This document shows positions 14,060-21,699 of a DNA stretch of 39,973 bases, in pieces. The notes under the pieces are model-generated. The model did no database searches. It had not been told where the DNA came from and worked only from the letters and a program-made list of their open reading frames with translations. The translations under genes were made by a program, and so were the position numbers. Source of the DNA: an archaeon (GTDB lineage Archaea > Nanobdellota > Nanobdellia > SCGC-AAA011-G17 > GW2011-AR18); contig JAHFKB010000005.1 in NCBI GenBank assembly GCA_023245565.1, positions 1-39,973 of the forward strand, read 5' to 3'. Numbering within the stretch: position 1 is the stretch's first letter; each line of letters begins with the position of its first letter.

Positions 14060-15184
14060 TTGATGGATAATTTATTAAGACAAGTTAGTCAAAGAGTTGC
14101 TTCTGCTGGATTAAAACAGGTTCCTAGAAAGACAACTGCTGTTGATGAAGAACTTGAAGCTTTAGTTGCAAAACAAAAAGCAAAAATTAAAGTTATTGGA
14201 TGTGGTGGTGGAGGAAATAATACTATTAATCGTATGTCTGAAGTAGGAATTAGTGGAACAGAAACTATTGCTATTAATACTGATGCTCAAGATTTACTTT
14301 ATACAAATGCTAATGTAAAAATTCTAATTGGAAAAGAACTAACTGGTGGATTAGGTGCAGGTTCTATTCCTAAAGTTGGGGAAGATTCAGCAAAAGAAAG
14401 TGAAAAAGAAATTAAAGATTCAATTCAAGGTTCTGATATTATTTTTATCACATGTGGTTTAGGTGGTGGTACTGGTACTGGAGCTGCTCCTGTTGTTGCT
14501 GAAGTAGCTAAAAAATTAGGAATTTTAACAATTGCTATTGTTACTTTACCTTTTGCAATGGAAGGACAAAGAAGATATGCAAATGCAATTTCTGGTTTAG
14601 AAAGATTAGAAAGTACTGTTGATACTTTAATTGTAATACCTAATGATAAATTATTAGAATTGTGTCCTGGTTTGCCTTTACATACTGCATTTAAAGTTGC
14701 AGATGAAATATTAACTAATTCTGTTAAGGGAATTGCTGAATTAGTTACTAAACCTGGATTAGTTAATTTAGATTTTGCTGATATTAAAACTGTAATGGGT
14801 AAAGGTGGAGTTGCAATGATTGGTGTTGGTGAAAGTGATGGAGAAAATAGAGCTATAGAATCTGTAGAAAAAGCAATACAAAATCCATTACTTGATGTTG
14901 ATATTACTGGTGCAAATGGTGCATTGATTAATATTTCTGGTGGACCAAATTTAACTTTAGATGAAGCAAGAAGAATTGTTGAAACTATAACTGAAAGATT
15001 AGATGAAGATGCAAGAACAATTTGGGGTGCACAAATTTCTGAAGATTTAGATAATACAATTAGAACTTTATTAATTGTTACTGGTGTTCATAGTCCACAA
15101 ATATTTGGTGCTAAGAAAAATAATCCTAAAGTTGTAAGGAAAAAGGGTATGGAAGAAGAATTAGGAATAGATTTTGTAAATTAA
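14060..15184 (+). CDS. ftsZ: Cell division GTPase FtsZ
   Basis: A 374-residue tubulin-family GTPase that forms the division ring. The nucleotide-binding signature GGGTGTGAAP is at about residues 135-141. The N-terminal loop IGCGGGGNN and the NTDAQDL strand are intact, and the T7 loop is NLDFADIKTVM. The N-terminal extension (first ~40 residues) is charged. The tail ends in a short conserved peptide, EELGIDFVN, likely the docking site for the SepF encoded at 21271. Upstream of secE-spt5, a common archaeal order. Confidence 0.97.
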   Translation: MMDNLLRQVSQRVASAGLKQVPRKTTAVDEELEALVAKQKAKIKVIGCGGGGNNTINRMSEVGISGTETIAINTDAQDLLYTNANVKILIGKELTGGLGAGSIPKVGEDSAKESEKEIKDSIQGSDIIFITCGLGGGTGTGAAPVVAEVAKKLGILTIAIVTLPFAMEGQRRYANAISGLERLESTVDTLIVIPNDKLLELCPGLPLHTAFKVADEILTNSVKGIAELVTKPGLVNLDFADIKTVMGKGGVAMIGVGESDGENRAIESVEKAIQNPLLDVDITGANGALINISGGPNLTLDEARRIVETITERLDEDARTIWGAQISEDLDNTIRTLLIVTGVHSPQIFGAKKNNPKVVRKKGMEEELGIDFVN

Positions 15185-15194
15185 TTCTTTTAAA

Positions 15195-15410
15195 TTATTT
15201 AATATAATTATATAATAAAAAAATTGAAGTTGCTAGTGCTGTTGTTCCAGATATTATTCCTATATGTGAATATAATAATAAATTTAATTTATCTGAAGCT
15301 TGTTCATTATCTTTATGCCTTTTATCATACAGATATAAACCTATGAGTGGGATATAATCAATTATTCTAGGATTAATATTTGAATCATGTATTATTTTAT
15401 CTAAGCCCAT
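15195..15410 (-). CDS. Small membrane protein, unknown
   Basis: A 71-residue frame convergent with ftsZ. It has one clear hydrophobic segment near the C-terminus (IISGTTALATSIFLLYNYI) and a shorter one near residues 18-30 (IDYIPLIGLYLYD) followed by positive charges. The codon use resembles the neighbours. No homologue is recalled. It is kept because it fills most of the ftsZ-secE gap and has no competing frame. Confidence 0.45.
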   Translation of the reverse strand: MGLDKIIHDSNINPRIIDYIPLIGLYLYDKRHKDNEQASDKLNLLLYSHIGIISGTTALATSIFLLYNYIK

Positions 15411-15462
15411 AAAATTTTAACTTTACAATAAGATTTAAATACCTTTTCTATCACCAAAACAT

Positions 15463-15660
15463 ATGAATGAAGTTGCTAAGCCTTCTCTTATACAACGTTT
15501 TAAATCTTTTATTATAGAGTGTAGAAGGGTTTGGCAAGTAACTAAAAAGCCAACAAAAGAGGAGTTAAAAGTAATAGTTAAAATTACTGGAATAGGTATA
15601 TTAGTAATAGGATTTATTGGTTTTATTATTAATATGCTATGGCAGTTATTTTTGCAATAA
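15463..15660 (+). CDS. secE: Protein translocase subunit SecE (Sec61 gamma)
   Basis: A 65-residue tail-anchored subunit of the SecYEG channel. The amphipathic helix with FIIECRRVWQVTKKPTKEEL is the family hallmark, followed by one transmembrane helix (ITGIGILVIGFIGFIINML). It sits directly before spt5 (6 bp gap), the usual archaeal arrangement. Confidence 0.93.
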   Translation: MNEVAKPSLIQRFKSFIIECRRVWQVTKKPTKEELKVIVKITGIGILVIGFIGFIINMLWQLFLQ

Positions 15661-15666
15661 AGAAAA

Positions 15667-16149
15667 ATGGAAAATCAAGTATTCGCAGTAAGAACAACAG
15701 CAAATAGAGAAGAACAAGTAATGGACTTTATGGATACAAACATAAAGAAAAAAAACTTAGAAGTTTATAGTATAATTAATGCTCATGGAATGAGGGGTTA
15801 TATTTTTGTTGAAGCAAAAACAAGAGAAGATGCTGAACAAGCATGCTTTGGAATTCCTTATGCAAGAGGTTTGCTTCCTAAATTAGTTAATTTTTCTGAA
15901 ATTGAACCAATGTTGGAACAAATTAAAGCTCCAATGAATATACAAGAAAAAGATATTGTGGAAATTATTCATGGTCCATTTAAGAAAGAAAAAGCTAAAG
16001 TTAAGAGAATAGATGAAACTAAAGAAGAAGTTGTAGTTGAATTATTAGAAGCTGCAATTCCTATTCCTATAACTGTAAAAATGGATTGGGTAAAAGTTAT
16101 TAGAAGAGAATCTAGTGAAGGCTCAGAAGCTATTGGTGAAGAATATTAA
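15667..16149 (+). CDS. spt5: Transcription elongation factor Spt5 (NusG homologue)
   Basis: A 160-residue factor with an N-terminal NGN domain (VFAVRTTANREEQVMDF...IINAHGMRGYIFVEAKTREDAEQA) that docks on RNA polymerase. A C-terminal KOW domain (IQEKDIVEIIHGPFKKEKAKVKRID) follows. It pairs with Spt4 (not seen here) to keep the elongating clamp closed. It normally leads into uL11; here about 700 bp of debris and one unknown gene intervene. Confidence 0.95.
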   Translation: MENQVFAVRTTANREEQVMDFMDTNIKKKNLEVYSIINAHGMRGYIFVEAKTREDAEQACFGIPYARGLLPKLVNFSEIEPMLEQIKAPMNIQEKDIVEIIHGPFKKEKAKVKRIDETKEEVVVELLEAAIPIPITVKMDWVKVIRRESSEGSEAIGEEY

Positions 16150-16301
16150 ATTGTTATTTCTTTAATTTTTTTTGATAAATTAATTAAATGTTCTAAAAAT
16201 GGTTTATTATTTACAGGAGCCATTGGTTTTATGGTTTCAATTTTATCCAGTATACTCTTTAATCTAGTTCCAAACCCTCCTGCTAAAATAACTGCTTGCA
16301 T
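16146..16301 (-). pseudogene. N-terminal fragment of sugar-1-phosphate nucleotidylyltransferase
   Basis: A 51-codon frame on the minus strand reads MQAVILAGGFGTRL at its start, the nucleotide-binding motif (GGxGTRL) of NDP-sugar pyrophosphorylases. It continues with IKPMAPVNNKPFLEHLI, then becomes Lys/Ile-rich and stops. Functional enzymes are over 200 residues, so this is a truncated remnant. It overlaps the last bases of spt5 on the opposite strand. The rest of this >290 bp gap holds only the uL11 gene fragment and AT-rich sequence. Confidence 0.7.
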
Positions 16302-16337
16302 GATTTTTTAAATAAAAGATCCCATTTAAAACATTAG

Positions 16338-16402
16338 GTTGTAAGTCAGATTAATGATATGCCTAAAGATTTCAAAGGTATGAAAGTTCCTGTTAAAATT
16401 AT
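16338..16402 (+). repeat. 65 bp duplicate of internal uL11 gene segment
   Basis: These 65 bases equal 16959-17023 inside the uL11 gene except at 16362 (C instead of A at 16983). The offset is 621 bp. In the uL11 frame it would encode the VVSQINDMTKDFKGMKVPVKII region. It has no start and is not a gene; it is a scar of a recent local duplication or strand-switch between spt5 and rpl11. Confidence 0.9.
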
Positions 16403-16473
16403 ATTATGGATAAAATTAAAGTTTAATTTTTTAATTAGAAATGTTTATTAAGATTATTATATTTATTTCATTT

Positions 16474-16803
16474 ATGGTATTAAGAACAACTAAATTAAAA
16501 TGTCCTATTGATAGAACTTATTTAAGCGAAAATTATGGAGAATATGGGGGGTCTGAAATTAATTGTATTAAATGTGGGGCTAATTATAGCTGGGATGTAT
16601 TAAAAAATTCTGAATTACTTATTAGACAAGCTAAGTTATATATTGATAATTTATCTTGGTGTTTTGAATTAAGTAAACTCCCTGGATATTATAAAGGTGG
16701 TATGAAAGATTTAAGAGAAGTTCTAGAATTCGCTCAAAGAAATATTAAAAGCTTAAGGCTTAGTAGAAGAGAGAGATTAAATCTTGAAAAATTATTGAGT
16801 TAA
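16474..16803 (+). CDS. Unknown protein with zinc-ribbon-like N-terminus
   Basis: The frame is open from 16441, but I prefer the ATG at 16474 (MVLRTTKLKCPID), since the extra residues are only a hydrophobic run. The protein (~109 residues) has CPID near the start and CIKCG about 30 residues on, possibly an incomplete zinc ribbon. It is followed by a helical region with several Arg and Leu. It sits in the disrupted spt5-uL11 gap and may have arrived with the debris upstream. Confidence 0.55.
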   Translation: MVLRTTKLKCPIDRTYLSENYGEYGGSEINCIKCGANYSWDVLKNSELLIRQAKLYIDNLSWCFELSKLPGYYKGGMKDLREVLEFAQRNIKSLRLSRRERLNLEKLLS

Positions 16804-16853
16804 AACTTTTCCAAAAACCTTATAAATTGTTTTTTAATCCTAAGTCTACTAAA

Positions 16854-17552
16854 ATGGGAAAGAAACAAACAGTTGATGCTTTAGTTGATGGTGGAAAAGC
16901 TAGTGCAGGCCCACCAATTGGAAGTTCACTTGGACCTTTAAAAGTTAATATAGGTCAAGTTGTAAGTCAGATTAATGATATGACTAAAGATTTCAAAGGT
17001 ATGAAAGTTCCTGTTAAAATTATTGTTGATACTGAAGACAAATCATTTACAATTACAATAGGTACTCCTCCTGCTACTCAATTACTTATGAAAGAAATTG
17101 GGATAGAGAAAGGTTCTGGTGAACCACATATAAATAAATCTGGAGTTATTTCTTTTGAGCAAGTAATAAAAGTTGCTAAGATGAAATCTTCTTCTTTAAT
17201 TGTTAATAATTTAAAATCTGCAGTAAAAACAATTGTTGGAAGTTGTCAATCTGCTGGAGTATTAATTGATGGAAAAGATGCAAGAGATATTTTAAAAGAA
17301 ATTAATCAAGGAAAATATGATGCTTTAATAAAATCAGAAAAGACAGAAACTGATCCTGAAAAGATGAAAGAGCTTGAAGCTATGGGTAAAGAATTAGAAT
17401 CTAAGAAAAAACAAGTTGAAAAACAAAAAGCAGAAGTTAAAGCAGCAAAAGAAGCTGAGACGGCAGCAAAAGCAGCAGCTAATGCACCTGCGGCAGGAAC
17501 AGCACCAGCAACTGGAACTGCGCCTCCAAAGAAAGAACCTGCTAAGAAGTAA
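16854..17552 (+). CDS. rpl11: 50S ribosomal protein uL11
   Basis: A ribosomal stalk-base protein. The start is the ATG at 16854 (MGKKQTVDALVDGGKASAGPPIG) rather than the longer frame from 16827, with a TATA-like ACCTTATAAATT about 30 bp upstream. The first ~160 residues are the normal uL11 domains, including GPPIGSSLGP and the C-terminal rRNA-binding part with CQSAGVLIDGKDA. The last ~70 residues are a Lys/Glu then Ala/Pro-rich extension (AAGTAPATGTAPPKKEPAKK), longer than in most archaea. An internal segment is duplicated upstream at 16338. Confidence 0.95.
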   Translation: MGKKQTVDALVDGGKASAGPPIGSSLGPLKVNIGQVVSQINDMTKDFKGMKVPVKIIVDTEDKSFTITIGTPPATQLLMKEIGIEKGSGEPHINKSGVISFEQVIKVAKMKSSSLIVNNLKSAVKTIVGSCQSAGVLIDGKDARDILKEINQGKYDALIKSEKTETDPEKMKELEAMGKELESKKKQVEKQKAEVKAAKEAETAAKAAANAPAAGTAPATGTAPPKKEPAKK

Positions 17553-17584
17553 ATTTAAATAGTTATTATTTCTCTTGATTATTT

Positions 17585-18151
17585 ATGGTCTTTGATTGGT
17601 TTAGAGGATTATTTAGTTCAGGAACATTAGTAGATAAATATTATTTTGGTTCTTTAAGAGTTAATGATGAAGAAGTTAGAATTATGGGTGAGTTTTATAA
17701 AGTTAATATTGAAATTGCGCTTGATACTTTTAGAAAAGATTTAAAAGAAGAGACTGATTTAAGTTATAATTATGGTGATATTGATAAAAAAATTAGACGT
17801 ATAATAAGTTTTGAAGAGCAGAGTGCTAAACTTGAAGCTGGTCTAAGAGTAAAAGCAAAAAGAGGGAGAAAAGATTATGGTGAGAATCTTGCGCAAGGAC
17901 AAGCAATAATAGAAGCAATGAAAGAAGATTCAGGATTAGCTGATGCTAAAATTAATGATTTAGAAAAAGAGAAAAAATTAGTTGGGATAAGATTAAAACA
18001 AAAATATGATTCTCTTTTAATTCTTGCTGAAAAATTAACTTATGATGTAAAAGATTCAAAATTAGGACCTAGACTTAAATCACTAATTCTTGATTGGCCA
18101 AGCCGCTATGGTGAAGTGAAAAATTTAGCTAATCTTAGAACTGTAAAATAA
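17585..18151 (+). CDS. Unknown charged helical protein
   Basis: A 188-residue protein I do not recognise. It starts with an amphipathic hydrophobic segment (MVFDWFRGLFSSG), similar in style to the start of the gene at 4215. The rest is charged and helical, with possible coiled coil around EKEKKLVGIRLKQKYDSLLIL. It lies 32 bp after rpl11 and could be read in the same transcript. A membrane-associated helical bundle is a reasonable guess only. Confidence 0.55.
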   Translation: MVFDWFRGLFSSGTLVDKYYFGSLRVNDEEVRIMGEFYKVNIEIALDTFRKDLKEETDLSYNYGDIDKKIRRIISFEEQSAKLEAGLRVKAKRGRKDYGENLAQGQAIIEAMKEDSGLADAKINDLEKEKKLVGIRLKQKYDSLLILAEKLTYDVKDSKLGPRLKSLILDWPSRYGEVKNLANLRTVK

Positions 18152-18478
18152 TTAATTTAATTCTATCTTTAAATTTTCTGCTGCTTCTTTAAGTTCTTGT
18201 TCAGAATATTCTAAATATCTAAATCTATTAAGATGAAATGCTTTCTCAGAACTTAATATTCACATTGATAAAATTTGTGATAGATCTGACATAGATTTAC
18301 TGATTAATTCTCTTGATTTTTTATCATATTTTTTATACTCTTTAGATAAAGAAAAATGTTCATAATAATATTTTAATAATTCTCTTAATCTTATTTCTAT
18401 TTCTAATTCTTGATTAACTAAAGTTGAATCTTTTATAGCGACTTTTACTGATTTGAAAAATCTCCAAAGTTCTTGCAT
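18152..18478 (-). pseudogene. Small gene interrupted by in-frame TGA
   Basis: A frame from ATG at 18478 runs 72 codons to TGA at 18260-18262, then continues in the same frame for 35 further sense codons (beginning ILSSEKAFHLNRFRYSEQEL) to TAA at 18152. The continuation is charged and helix-like, as is the first part. It ends exactly at the next gene's boundary, so the TGA looks like a nonsense mutation in a ~108-residue protein. TGA is used as a normal stop elsewhere in this window. No family is recognised. Confidence 0.55.
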
Positions 18479-18509
18479 GTATTTATTATTTATTTTAAGT
18501 ATTTATATT

Positions 18510-18638
18510 TTTTGTTAAGTAAAATTCATTTATATTCTAGAAAATATACTTTATTATTCAAATGATGACGACACGACAAGGAAGTTGCGCGTAGAATTTA
18601 TAAAGGAAAATTCTAATAATATTTTATTGAAAAGGTAC
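18510..18638 (+). repeat. ~125 bp dispersed repeat, copy B
   Basis: This is the partner of 5941-6066. The best part (18530-18581) matches 52 bases with one change. That change is synonymous (GAT/GAC) if read in the frame of the following LAGLIDADG gene, which stays open back to 18519 but lacks an ATG/GTG/TTG before 18585. Here the repeat covers the upstream region and first ~18 codons of the endonuclease. Confidence 0.85.
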
Positions 18639-19439
18639 ACTATTACGCAAGAATTTAGGAATTGTATAAGATCAAACAATTATAGTATGGATCAATTATT
18701 AAATTTAACAGGCATTCAAGTACGTAATATACTTTATAAGAATAAAAGTATTAATGAAAAACATTTAAAATTATTATCAAAATTTTTGAAAATAAAAAAT
18801 ATTAAACTGAAAGAAATAGAATTTGACAATACTAAAAATTTAGGAAAATATGCTTACACAGAACCTATAATTTTAACAAGAAATAAGAAAATTTTATCTG
18901 AATTTATAGGCATAATGTTAGGTGACGGAAATATTTATAAGAATACAACAAATATTGCTTTTGATAAAAGAAATAAAAGTTATATTAAATATACTAAAAT
19001 ATTAGCTAGGAATTGTTTTGGTGTAAATTTTAAATTTAAAGAATTAAAGAAAAATAATGGAGCATATATCTATTTCTATAATAAATATCTTACTCAAAAT
19101 TTATTAGATTTAGGATTAAAAAGGGGGAATAAAATAAAAAACCAGTTAGGAATACCTAAATGGATAATAAAAAACCAAAAGTATTCTAAAATGTGCCTTA
19201 GGGGGCTCATAGATACAGACGGAAGTATCTTTTTTGCTAAGAGAGACAATGCTTTATATATAGATTTTACAAATCATAACCAAAAACTCATGAAAGATTT
19301 TAAATTTATTACTAAAAATTTAGGATATCCTTTTGTGAAATGTAAAGAAACTAATGTATGTTTATATCAGAAAAAAGAAGTCGTAAGATTTATTAACGAT
19401 ATTAGACCACTAAAAGGAATTAATGGGGCTATAATCTAA
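18585..19439 (+). CDS. LAGLIDADG homing endonuclease
   Basis: A 284-residue protein with two LAGLIDADG motifs, FIGIMLGDG (residues 107-115) and LRGLIDTDG (205-213), each ending in a catalytic acidic residue. It is therefore a single-chain, two-domain homing endonuclease that cuts long target sites. The first ~75 residues hold a Cro-like helix-turn-helix (YSMDQLLNLTGIQVRNILY). The start is TTG at 18585; no ATG is in frame nearby. The stop codon lies within the 5' end of the tRNA-Pro gene (last residues GAII from GGGGCTATAATC). No intein splice residues or clear intron boundaries are seen. Confidence 0.88.
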   Translation: MRVEFIKENSNNILLKRYTITQEFRNCIRSNNYSMDQLLNLTGIQVRNILYKNKSINEKHLKLLSKFLKIKNIKLKEIEFDNTKNLGKYAYTEPIILTRNKKILSEFIGIMLGDGNIYKNTTNIAFDKRNKSYIKYTKILARNCFGVNFKFKELKKNNGAYIYFYNKYLTQNLLDLGLKRGNKIKNQLGIPKWIIKNQKYSKMCLRGLIDTDGSIFFAKRDNALYIDFTNHNQKLMKDFKFITKNLGYPFVKCKETNVCLYQKKEVVRFINDIRPLKGINGAII

Positions 19440-19520
19440 CTTGGAATGATCAAAAGTCATGAGTAATTAGGATACGACCCTTGGGAGGTTGAAGTTCCGG
19501 TTCAAATCCGGGTAGCCCCA
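19425..19520 (+). tRNA. tRNA-Pro(UGG) with ~20-24 nt insertion in 5' half
   Basis: Acceptor GGGGCTA/TAGCCCC, anticodon stem CGACC/GGTTG with loop CTTGGGA (anticodon TGG), and T-arm TCCGG-TTCAAAT-CCGGG are all clear, with A as the discriminator base. Between the acceptor and the anticodon stem lie about 50 bases instead of ~20. Removing 20-24 nt (within about 19445-19468) gives a normal D-arm. A local stem ATGA/TCAT lies inside. This is either a noncanonical archaeal tRNA intron in the D-arm or position 25/26, or a damaged gene. I could not fit a standard bulge-helix-bulge. The upstream endonuclease gene overlaps its first 15 bases. Confidence 0.8.
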
Positions 19521-19586
19521 TCCAATATATTTATTTAAATTCAACTTCAAAAATCAATATTCTTAAAAAAATATTTATGAATAACC

Positions 19587-20063
19587 TTAAATGGTTTTTT
19601 TCTTTTTCAGTAAAAATTCAAAATAATCTTTACCCCATGCTAAAATTTTACCTTTCTTCTTCAGTAGCTTTTGAGATTTATTTTTAAATTTTACATAATC
19701 TTTAAGAAATTTAATATCTATATCTGGCCAAATATCACCAATTATACAATCAAATTTTTGACTTTCTGGTAGATCATAAAAATTAGATATTATAATTTTA
19801 CCATTTATCTTTTCAGATTTTTTCATCTTTTCAATTATTTCTTTGTATTTTTCTGCTATTGTGACTGATTTTACTTTAGGATTTTTAATTAAAAATTTAG
19901 GAAGAATTCCAAGACCATAACCAGCAACCAAAACATCTCCAAAAGCTTTTTTTGCTAGATCTTCTTGAAGTTTAATTTCTTGAGGAGTGTCCCACATCCA
20001 CAAATATCCATCAATGAACATAAATCTATGATTTTTGTGATGTAAAATCTCTATTTTAGGCAT
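19587..20063 (-). CDS. Spermidine-synthase-like / class I methyltransferase-fold protein
   Basis: A 158-residue Rossmann protein. The SAM-binding motif I is VLVAGYGLGILPKFL, followed by SVTIAEKYKEII (motif II acidic-strand region) and CIIGDIWPDID in the place of the spermidine synthase catalytic Asp loop. It is shorter than true spermidine synthases (~280), lacking the N-terminal beta domain. It may be a methyltransferase or a minimal aminopropyltransferase-like protein. Convergent neighbours give no clue. Confidence 0.65.
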   Translation of the reverse strand: MPKIEILHHKNHRFMFIDGYLWMWDTPQEIKLQEDLAKKAFGDVLVAGYGLGILPKFLIKNPKVKSVTIAEKYKEIIEKMKKSEKINGKIIISNFYDLPESQKFDCIIGDIWPDIDIKFLKDYVKFKNKSQKLLKKKGKILAWGKDYFEFLLKKKKTI

Positions 20064-20206
20064 ATAAATTATTCTTATAATATAATGTAAATAAATCTAT
20101 GTATTTTAAAATGTAACATAAATTAATGATTAAATTGATTAATTCTACTATCCAATATATTTATAAATATTACAATTTCACCATACAAACAGGATTTTTT
20201 AGGAAA

Positions 20207-20425
20207 ATGACATCAACAAAGAAAGTTGGATCAACAGGACGTTTTGGGGTTCGTTATGGTTTAACAATAAGGCAAAAAGTTTTGGCTGTTGAAAAAAAAC
20301 AAAAAGCAAAAACTGAATGTTCTAAATGTTCTAAAAAAGCTGTAAGAAGAGTTAGTAAAGGCGTATGGTTATGCAGTAAATGCGGTCATAAATTTGCAGG
20401 TAGAGCATTTTACCTAGGAGAATAA
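20207..20425 (+). CDS. rpl37ae: 50S ribosomal protein eL43 (L37Ae)
   Basis: A 72-residue zinc-ribbon ribosomal protein. The start is the ATG at 20207 (MTSTKKVGSTGRFGVRYGL), not the longer frame from 20126, which adds a non-homologous hydrophobic leader. Cysteine pairs are CSKC and CSKC, with the usual VSKGVWLCSKCGHKFAGRA. It is first in a tight operon with rpoP and prefoldin beta, the typical archaeal order. Confidence 0.95.
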   Translation: MTSTKKVGSTGRFGVRYGLTIRQKVLAVEKKQKAKTECSKCSKKAVRRVSKGVWLCSKCGHKFAGRAFYLGE

Positions 20426-20429
20426 AAAA

Positions 20430-20567
20430 ATGACAAGTTATATGTGTTTAGATTGTCAGAAAGAAATTAAATTTGAATTAGTAAAAAAAAGAGTTAGATG
20501 TCCTTATTGCGGATCTAAAATTTTATACAAACCAAGAGTAACTAGTGCAGTAGTAGAAGCGGTATAA
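20430..20567 (+). CDS. rpoP: DNA-directed RNA polymerase subunit P (Rpb12)
   Basis: A 45-residue protein starting MTSYMCLDCQKEI, with a CLDC pair and a CPYCGSKI pair that bind zinc. This matches archaeal RpoP in length and context. It starts 4 bp after eL43 and ends 1 bp before prefoldin beta. Confidence 0.93.
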   Translation: MTSYMCLDCQKEIKFELVKKRVRCPYCGSKILYKPRVTSAVVEAV

Positions 20568-20568
20568 A

Positions 20569-20910
20569 ATGGAATCTGCTAAAGATACAGATAGTAAAAT
20601 TGCACAGTTACAGATGTTAGAACAAAATATACAAAATTTTCTAATGCAGAAACAAACATTTCAAACTCAATTAATTGAAGTTGATGGTGCTATAGAAGAA
20701 TTAAATAAAACTAAAGGTAAGACTTACAAAGTAATAGGAGCAATAATGGTTTCTATGGAAAAAGAGGATTTAATAAAAGATCTTGATAATAAAAAAGAAG
20801 TTTTAAATTTAAGAGTAAGAAGTATAGAGAAACAAGAAAATCAATTAAAAGAAAAAGCATCTAATTTACAATCTGAAGTTTTAAAACAAATAAAAGATAA
20901 GGATAAATAA
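20569..20910 (+). CDS. pfdB: Prefoldin beta subunit
   Basis: A 113-residue coiled-coil chaperone subunit. The N-terminal helix LQMLEQNIQNFLMQKQTFQTQL and the GKTYKVIGAIMVSMEKEDLIKDL hairpin match the family. The C-terminal helix closes the coiled coil. With alpha subunits it forms a jellyfish-shaped hexamer that hands unfolded proteins to the thermosome. Third gene of the eL43-rpoP operon. Confidence 0.93.
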   Translation: MESAKDTDSKIAQLQMLEQNIQNFLMQKQTFQTQLIEVDGAIEELNKTKGKTYKVIGAIMVSMEKEDLIKDLDNKKEVLNLRVRSIEKQENQLKEKASNLQSEVLKQIKDKDK

Positions 20911-20912
20911 AA

Positions 20913-21167
20913 ATGTTTGATACAATAAATTTTGAAGATATTATGGAAGGATTAATAGCTATAGAAAGAGATACAACAATTCCTAAAAATGTTAGAGTAA
21001 AAATTAAAAATGCTATAGAAATTTTAACTGGTAGTGAAAATGATAGTATGGATTTAAAGATTGACAGATCTTTACAACAATTAGGAGATGTTGCAGAAGA
21101 CCCAAATATACCACAACACGCAAGAATGCAAATTTGGAGTGTTGTTTCTAGGTTAGAAAGTAAGTAA
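20913..21167 (+). CDS. UPF0147 family protein
   Basis: An 84-residue helical protein matching the archaeal UPF0147 family. The two diagnostic segments are DTTIPKNVRVKIKNAIEIL and a second similar repeat DPNIPQHARMQIWSVVSRLE. The function is unknown in the family. It starts 2 bp after prefoldin beta and is probably co-transcribed. Confidence 0.9.
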   Translation: MFDTINFEDIMEGLIAIERDTTIPKNVRVKIKNAIEILTGSENDSMDLKIDRSLQQLGDVAEDPNIPQHARMQIWSVVSRLESK

Positions 21168-21270
21168 ACCAAAGGTTATTTTAAAATAATTATAAACGAA
21201 TTTCTAATTCTTTAATAGTGAAAGAGAGAAGGGAAATATTTATATATTGGTTGAGTATTATTAGTATAAA

Positions 21271-21654
21271 ATGGCAGGTGTAATTGGAAAATTATTTTCT
21301 GGAAAACAACAATCAGACGAATTTACAGATGATTATGTAGAAATTAGTGCAAGACCAGTGGATAGGTCTGGTAAAGCAAAAGTAACTGTGAGACCTTTTA
21401 TAGTTGAAGATTTTGCTGATATTAAACCAGCGCTTGATGCCTTAAGAGAGGGTTATACTGTTGCTTTAGTAAATATTAAACCTTTGAAAGATAAAGATTT
21501 AGTAGAACTAAAGAGAGCAGTAAGCAAATTGAAAAAAACTGTTGAAGCAATTGAAGGGGATATTGCTGGTTTTGGAGAAGATTGGATTGTTGCTACTCCA
21601 AGTTTTGGTCAAGTTTATAGAGGAATGGGCGAAGATATGCCTCCTTCTGAATAA
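21271..21654 (+). CDS. sepF: SepF-like FtsZ membrane anchor
   Basis: A 127-residue protein of the archaeal SepF family. It has an N-terminal amphipathic membrane-targeting helix (MAGVIGKLFSGK), a short linker, and the SepF core (KVTVRPFIVEDFADIKPALDALREGYTVALVNIKPLK...LKKTVEAIEGDIAGFGEDWIVATP). In archaea, SepF tethers FtsZ to the membrane; ftsZ is at 14060. A TATA box (AATATTTATATATTGG) is about 25-35 bp upstream, so it has its own promoter. Confidence 0.92.
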   Translation: MAGVIGKLFSGKQQSDEFTDDYVEISARPVDRSGKAKVTVRPFIVEDFADIKPALDALREGYTVALVNIKPLKDKDLVELKRAVSKLKKTVEAIEGDIAGFGEDWIVATPSFGQVYRGMGEDMPPSE

Positions 21655-21699
21655 ATTTATTTTTTCTTTTTAATTAAATATAAACTCCTTTTATAATTT

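Noticed and set aside
18260..18262. Selenocysteine or recoded TGA in the 18152-18478 frame
   Set aside because: TGA ends ordinary genes here (eL40, deoxyhypusine synthase), no Sec signature or SECIS-like hairpin is evident, and a nonsense mutation is simpler.
18563..18595. C/D-box-like sRNA: ATGATGA in repeat copy B looks like a C box
   Set aside because: Copy A has ATGACGA and neither copy has a CTGA D box at a suitable distance.
18510..18640. Repeat copies as DGR template
   Set aside because: The GC-rich cores do not align with the VR candidates at 6343 or 27437 beyond a few GCGC bases and lack the PRN flank.
19440..19475. Canonical bulge-helix-bulge tRNA intron
   Set aside because: Only a 4 bp ATGA/TCAT stem with both unpaired triplets on the same outer side could be drawn; this is not the hBHBh' geometry, so the insertion is reported without claiming splicing.
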